Of a stretch of DNA of 8,844 nt, positions 6,325-8,844 are shown in pieces; position 1 is the stretch's first letter; each line of letters starts with the position of its first letter. The stretch is from contig JASFKQ010000157.1 in NCBI GenBank assembly GCA_050118555.1, positions 1 to 8,844 on the forward strand, given 5' to 3'. This stretch comes from CALKKN01 sp050118555 (GTDB lineage: Bacteria > Pseudomonadota > Gammaproteobacteria > Xanthomonadales > SZUA-36). A program made the position numbers and the translations under genes. The notes below the pieces were generated by a model, which ran no database searches, was not told the origin of the DNA, and saw only the letters and a list, made by a program, of their open reading frames with translations.

Positions 6325-6849
6325 TCAAGCCGGTTCGGTGAAGCTGGGCTCCGTCGGTTCGGTCACGCTGTAGTCGCGCTCCCAGCCCTCGTTCTCCAGC
6401 TTGATGGTCTGAATGGCGACAGCATTGGCGTTGGCGTCCAGGTCAGGGAGTGCCTGGTACTCCGAGACCCAGCAGCGGTAGACCTTGTAAGCCAGGGCGA
6501 GTTGGCCAGCTTCGTTGTAGACCTCGATGATGAGGTCCTTGCGAAAGTCCTTCAGCGAGACCTCCGAGCCCAGGCCCGAGGCAAAGTTCCACACTTTGTT
6601 GGCCCACTGCTCGAACTCCACATCGTGGGTGACGCCGCGCTCCAGGGTGATGGCCTCGAATTTGCTGCGGCCCGGGGACTTGCGCGAGGTCGATGGATCG
6701 CCGCCCTCTCGGTGCTCCACCATTTCGGTGGTGCGCTTCAGGGCGCCGACCTTGCTGATGCCGGCGACGTAGCGGCCGTCCCACTTCACCCGGAACTTGA
6801 AGTTCTTGTAGGGATCGAAGCGCTGGGCATTGACAGTGAATTGCGCCAT
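6325..6849 (-). CDS. Contractile injection system inner tube protein (T4 gp19-like)
   Basis: The product is 174 residues from ATG 6849. A frame extension to 6885 lies inside the sheath gene and is rejected because AGGAGG sits exactly eight bases before 6849. The sequence follows the gp19-like tube pattern: an early FxPYKNFKFRVKWDGRYVAGISKV segment (positions 10-33 approximately), KRTTEMVEHREGGDPSTSRKSPGRSKFEAITLERGVTHD-type core split over residues about 38-76, and a C-terminal KVYRCWVSEYQALPDLDAN followed by AIQTIKLENEGW. Length fits the family (about 150-180 residues). Such subunits stack as hexameric rings to form the hollow tube that carries cargo and is pushed through the target membrane when the sheath contracts. 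It lies 13 bases after the sheath stop. Only one tube gene is visible; many eCIS loci carry two or more, so others may lie outside the window. Confidence 0.94.
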   Translation of the reverse strand: MAQFTVNAQRFDPYKNFKFRVKWDGRYVAGISKVGALKRTTEMVEHREGGDPSTSRKSPGRSKFEAITLERGVTHDVEFEQWANKVWNFASGLGSEVSLKDFRKDLIIEVYNEAGQLALAYKVYRCWVSEYQALPDLDANANAVAIQTIKLENEGWERDYSVTEPTEPSFTEPA

Positions 6850-6857
6850 GAAGCTTT

Positions 6858-6863
6858 CCTCCT
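6858..6863 (-). promoter_or_regulatory. Shine-Dalgarno AGGAGG for the tube gene
   Basis: A consensus AGGAGG on the minus strand ends eight bases before the tube ATG (6849-6847), and its first A is the last base of the sheath stop codon TGA (6865-6863). It is the strongest ribosome-binding site in the window, in keeping with the high copy number needed for tube subunits, and it decides the tube start. Confidence 0.85.
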
Positions 6864-8844
6864 CAGACCTGGATCTGACCAGCAAGCTGCTGGATCTGGA
6901 TGATGACGAACTCGGCCGGCTTCAGAGGTGCGAAGCCGACAAGAATGTTGACGACGCCGCGATTGATGTCGTCCTGGGTGGTAGTCTCCCTGTCACACTT
7001 GACGAGGTAGGCATCGCGCGGGGTCTTGCCCTGGAAAGCGCCCTGCCGGAAGAGACTGTTCATGAAGGCGCCGATATTGAGACGAATCTGAGCCCATAAC
7101 GGTTCGTCGTTCGGTTCGAACACCACCCACTGGGTACCACGGTAGAGACTTTCCTCCAGGAACAACGCCAACCGGCGAACCGGTACGTATTTGTACTCGG
7201 AGGTCATCTGGTCCGCGCCGCGAAGGGTACGCGCACCCCAGGATACCGCTCCATAAACCGGGAACACCCTAAGACAGTTGACCCCCAAAGGGTTCAGGCT
7301 GCCGTTTTCGCGGTCTGTGAGGGGGTAGGCCACGGACTGGACGCCGGTCAGGCTGGCCTCGGTGCCCGCAGGCGCCTTCCATACGCCACGAGCGCCGTCG
7401 GTGCGGGCATACAGTCCCGCGATCGTTCCGCAGGGGGCAGTGAGGCGCAGTTTGCCGTTCTTGAGAGGGTCGCCGATGTTGATCCAGGGGTAGTAGACCG
7501 CAGCGTGATCGGACTTGGGCAGGTCTGTTCCCGATACCGACGAGGCCATTTCCGCCGGACTGGTAGCCGTGGGCGGCGCATCGACGATGAAGAAGGCACG
7601 GCGTTCCTCGCAGTAGCTGGCCGCATCCATTAGCGTGGACGTGTCCGTGATGCCGGGCAGACACAGCAGGTTGAACAGATCCACCTCTTCAAAGGCGAAG
7701 ATGCCGGTGCGCGTGTCGCGGTCACCGATGAAGGAGGGATAGATGTCTGCACTGGCGTACGGCGTTTCGCTGCCGTCTTCCAGGGTAACGTTGACGGGTT
7801 TGGTGGTCGTGGCGCCGGCGAGCAGATGCAACTGGTCGGCAATGCCATTCGCCGGCGCATCGGTGACGCTGATCGTGGCCCCGGCCCCGACACTGCCGCC
7901 AGCCAATACCAGCTTGTTGGCGTCCACCGAGCAGGAAAAGTTCTTGTAAGCGGCACTGGCCGGCTTCAGAGCCCGCACCGCAGTCTGAATACGGTCTGCC
8001 ACGTCTGCCAACTTGGCCGCCAGGTTGCCGCCACTTGCGGGAGAGTCGCCGATATCGACAATGTCCGGCCCGTAGCCGTCCAAACTGATACGGAAGCTGG
8101 TGTGAGTGGCATCGGGGAGCGACGCGAGGTCAGCCGCGACGAAAGTGTCGCTGGTCAGGGTGGCGGGGGCTGGTATCGCCTTGGGGCGAATGCCGGCCAC
8201 CGCGTCCACTTCAACGCCCCCGGCGTCCGTACCCAGCTTGAGGACGGCGCTGGCGTTGTTTCTGACGCCGGCCAGGATTCGCACCCTGGAAAACTCTCCG
8301 CCGACTCCCGAAGTCATACGGATGGTCTGGGTGCCGGAAGGCCGGACACACTTGAACTGGATCAGAGCCTGCTGGCTTCCGGCCTGCGCGACGACCTGAG
8401 ATTCGATGGCCGCGCACAAGCTGTCGAGGCGCTGCGTAGGCGTGCCGCCGCCTATGTCCGCCGGCAAGGCAATCGTGACCTTCACGGGCGGCAGGTGGTT
8501 GATCTCGACACGGAACTCATTGTGGTTCGCGTCCAGCAACGTTGCCACGTCTGCCAGGACGCCACTCGTGCTGGTGGCCTGGGGTAGCCCGTCAAGTGTC
8601 GCCTGGTTAACCAGGCGCTCCAGTTTCACCAACTGGGAGGCGCCATTGATCGAATCCAGCACGTACCGCGCGTCCTTCGAGTCCATGGAAAGGTTGTTGT
8701 AGGCTTCACTGCGACCGTCGGAGGACCGGGACAGGTTAAAGTTGAAGGTGCTTGAGGGATTGCCGGTATGCCAATCGACCCGGATCTCGATCTCATTGCC
8801 CGAACTACCGGCATCCAGCGCCTCGACCCGGAGCACGTTGGCCG
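6863..8844 (-). CDS. eCIS tail sheath protein, 5' end missing at the window edge
   Basis: The frame is open to the right edge. The apparent GTG start at 8836 is an internal valine, because the frame continues upstream as Ala-Asn-Val-Leu-Arg, and the usual sheath N-terminus (a 'PGVYVEE' type arm) is absent. About 659 residues are visible. The opening segment (LRVEALDAGSSGNEIEIRV) matches the 'A.NPG.WGN.L.V.V' strand common in tail sheaths. Next come two related inserted domains (8578-8267 and 8164-7814), then the conserved core from DIYPSFIGDRDTRTGIFAF (about 7750) through PWINIGDP, GVNCLRVFP, VWGARTL-like VSWGARTL, YVPVRRLALFLEESL, QWVVFEPND and a closing PAEFVIIQIQQLAGQ. These C-terminal motifs are diagnostic of contractile sheaths. 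Hexamers wrap the tube and contract to drive it into the target. In Afp and PVC several sheath paralogues occur, so more copies may lie upstream. Confidence 0.94.
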   Translation of the reverse strand, partial: ANVLRVEALDAGSSGNEIEIRVDWHTGNPSSTFNFNLSRSSDGRSEAYNNLSMDSKDARYVLDSINGASQLVKLERLVNQATLDGLPQATSTSGVLADVATLLDANHNEFRVEINHLPPVKVTIALPADIGGGTPTQRLDSLCAAIESQVVAQAGSQQALIQFKCVRPSGTQTIRMTSGVGGEFSRVRILAGVRNNASAVLKLGTDAGGVEVDAVAGIRPKAIPAPATLTSDTFVAADLASLPDATHTSFRISLDGYGPDIVDIGDSPASGGNLAAKLADVADRIQTAVRALKPASAAYKNFSCSVDANKLVLAGGSVGAGATISVTDAPANGIADQLHLLAGATTTKPVNVTLEDGSETPYASADIYPSFIGDRDTRTGIFAFEEVDLFNLLCLPGITDTSTLMDAASYCEERRAFFIVDAPPTATSPAEMASSVSGTDLPKSDHAAVYYPWINIGDPLKNGKLRLTAPCGTIAGLYARTDGARGVWKAPAGTEASLTGVQSVAYPLTDRENGSLNPLGVNCLRVFPVYGAVSWGARTLRGADQMTSEYKYVPVRRLALFLEESLYRGTQWVVFEPNDEPLWAQIRLNIGAFMNSLFRQGAFQGKTPRDAYLVKCDRETTTQDDINRGVVNILVGFAPLKPAEFVIIQIQQLAGQIQV
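7814..8578 (-). repeat. Tandem divergent duplication of an inserted sheath domain (protein-level repeat)
   Basis: Two copies align at the protein level. Copy A (8578-8267) begins ATSTSGVLADVATLLDANH and copy B (8164-7814) begins ATLTSDTFVAADLASLPDAT. Shared landmarks follow in the same order: FRV/FRI strand, a Gly-rich turn (DIGGGTP versus SPASGGN), an amphipathic helix (LDSLCAAIESQV versus LADVADRIQTAV), a (F)(K/S)C strand (FKCVRPSG versus FSCSVDAN), and a terminal ILAG/LLAG. The copies are divergent and show no long DNA identity by eye, so the duplication is old or the two domains share a fold. Confidence 0.65.

Noticed and set aside
7826..8587. Plus-strand open frame of 253 codons opposite the sheath insert
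   Set aside because: It is antisense to a protein with clear sheath motifs and has no recognisable domain.
1..8844. CRISPR array, tRNA, rRNA, insertion sequence or attachment site
   Set aside because: No spaced direct repeats, cloverleaf, transposase-like frame or terminal inverted repeats were seen on either strand.

Overview
The window holds part of an extracellular contractile injection system (eCIS), a free phage-tail-like particle related to the Serratia antifeeding prophage (Afp) and the Photorhabdus virulence cassette (PVC). Every supported gene lies on the minus strand, so the locus reads from right to left. The sequence is GC-rich; 60-base blocks counted by hand run from about 53% to 75%. 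It has no introns, insertion sequences or tRNA genes. This points to a high-GC environmental bacterium, perhaps a proteobacterium, but the sequence alone does not fix the taxon.

In transcription order the genes are: (1) a tail sheath protein whose 5' end lies beyond the right edge (8844-6863); (2) a gp19-type inner tube protein (6849-6325); (3) a T4 gp26-like baseplate or hub-chaperone family protein with two CxxC pairs (6319-5609); (4) a Pro/Ala-rich, largely disordered protein with a conserved-looking C-terminal segment (5612-4803); (5) a DUF4255 / Pvc16-like tail terminator with extra Ig-like C-terminal domains (4806-3529); (6) the eCIS AAA+ ATPase (3532-1604); (7) a small protein of about 84 residues (1607-1353); (8) a DUF4157 protein with a second, M35/aspzincin-like metallopeptidase domain, the best cargo candidate (1356-160); and (9) the first 16 codons of what looks like the Afp7/Pvc7-type LysM/CIS-tube baseplate protein, running off the left edge (48-1).

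Genes 2 to 8 are packed almost without spacers. Most junctions are ATGA or GTGA stop/start overlaps, so one transcript with translational coupling is likely. The only clear break is the 111-base gap between the DUF4157 gene and the left-edge gene. In the working model, sheath and tube form the contractile body, the gp26-like and Afp7-like proteins belong to the baseplate, the DUF4255 protein caps the tube, the AAA+ ATPase assists assembly or loading, and the DUF4157 protein is the payload or a processing protease.

The points most worth a second look are the two-HExxH protein and its repeated (L/I)QR motifs, its lower GC compared with the structural genes, a VHxHIxR motif shared by the two uncharacterised accessory proteins, a tandem domain duplication inserted in the sheath, and a degenerate N-terminal ATPase-like half in the AAA+ protein.
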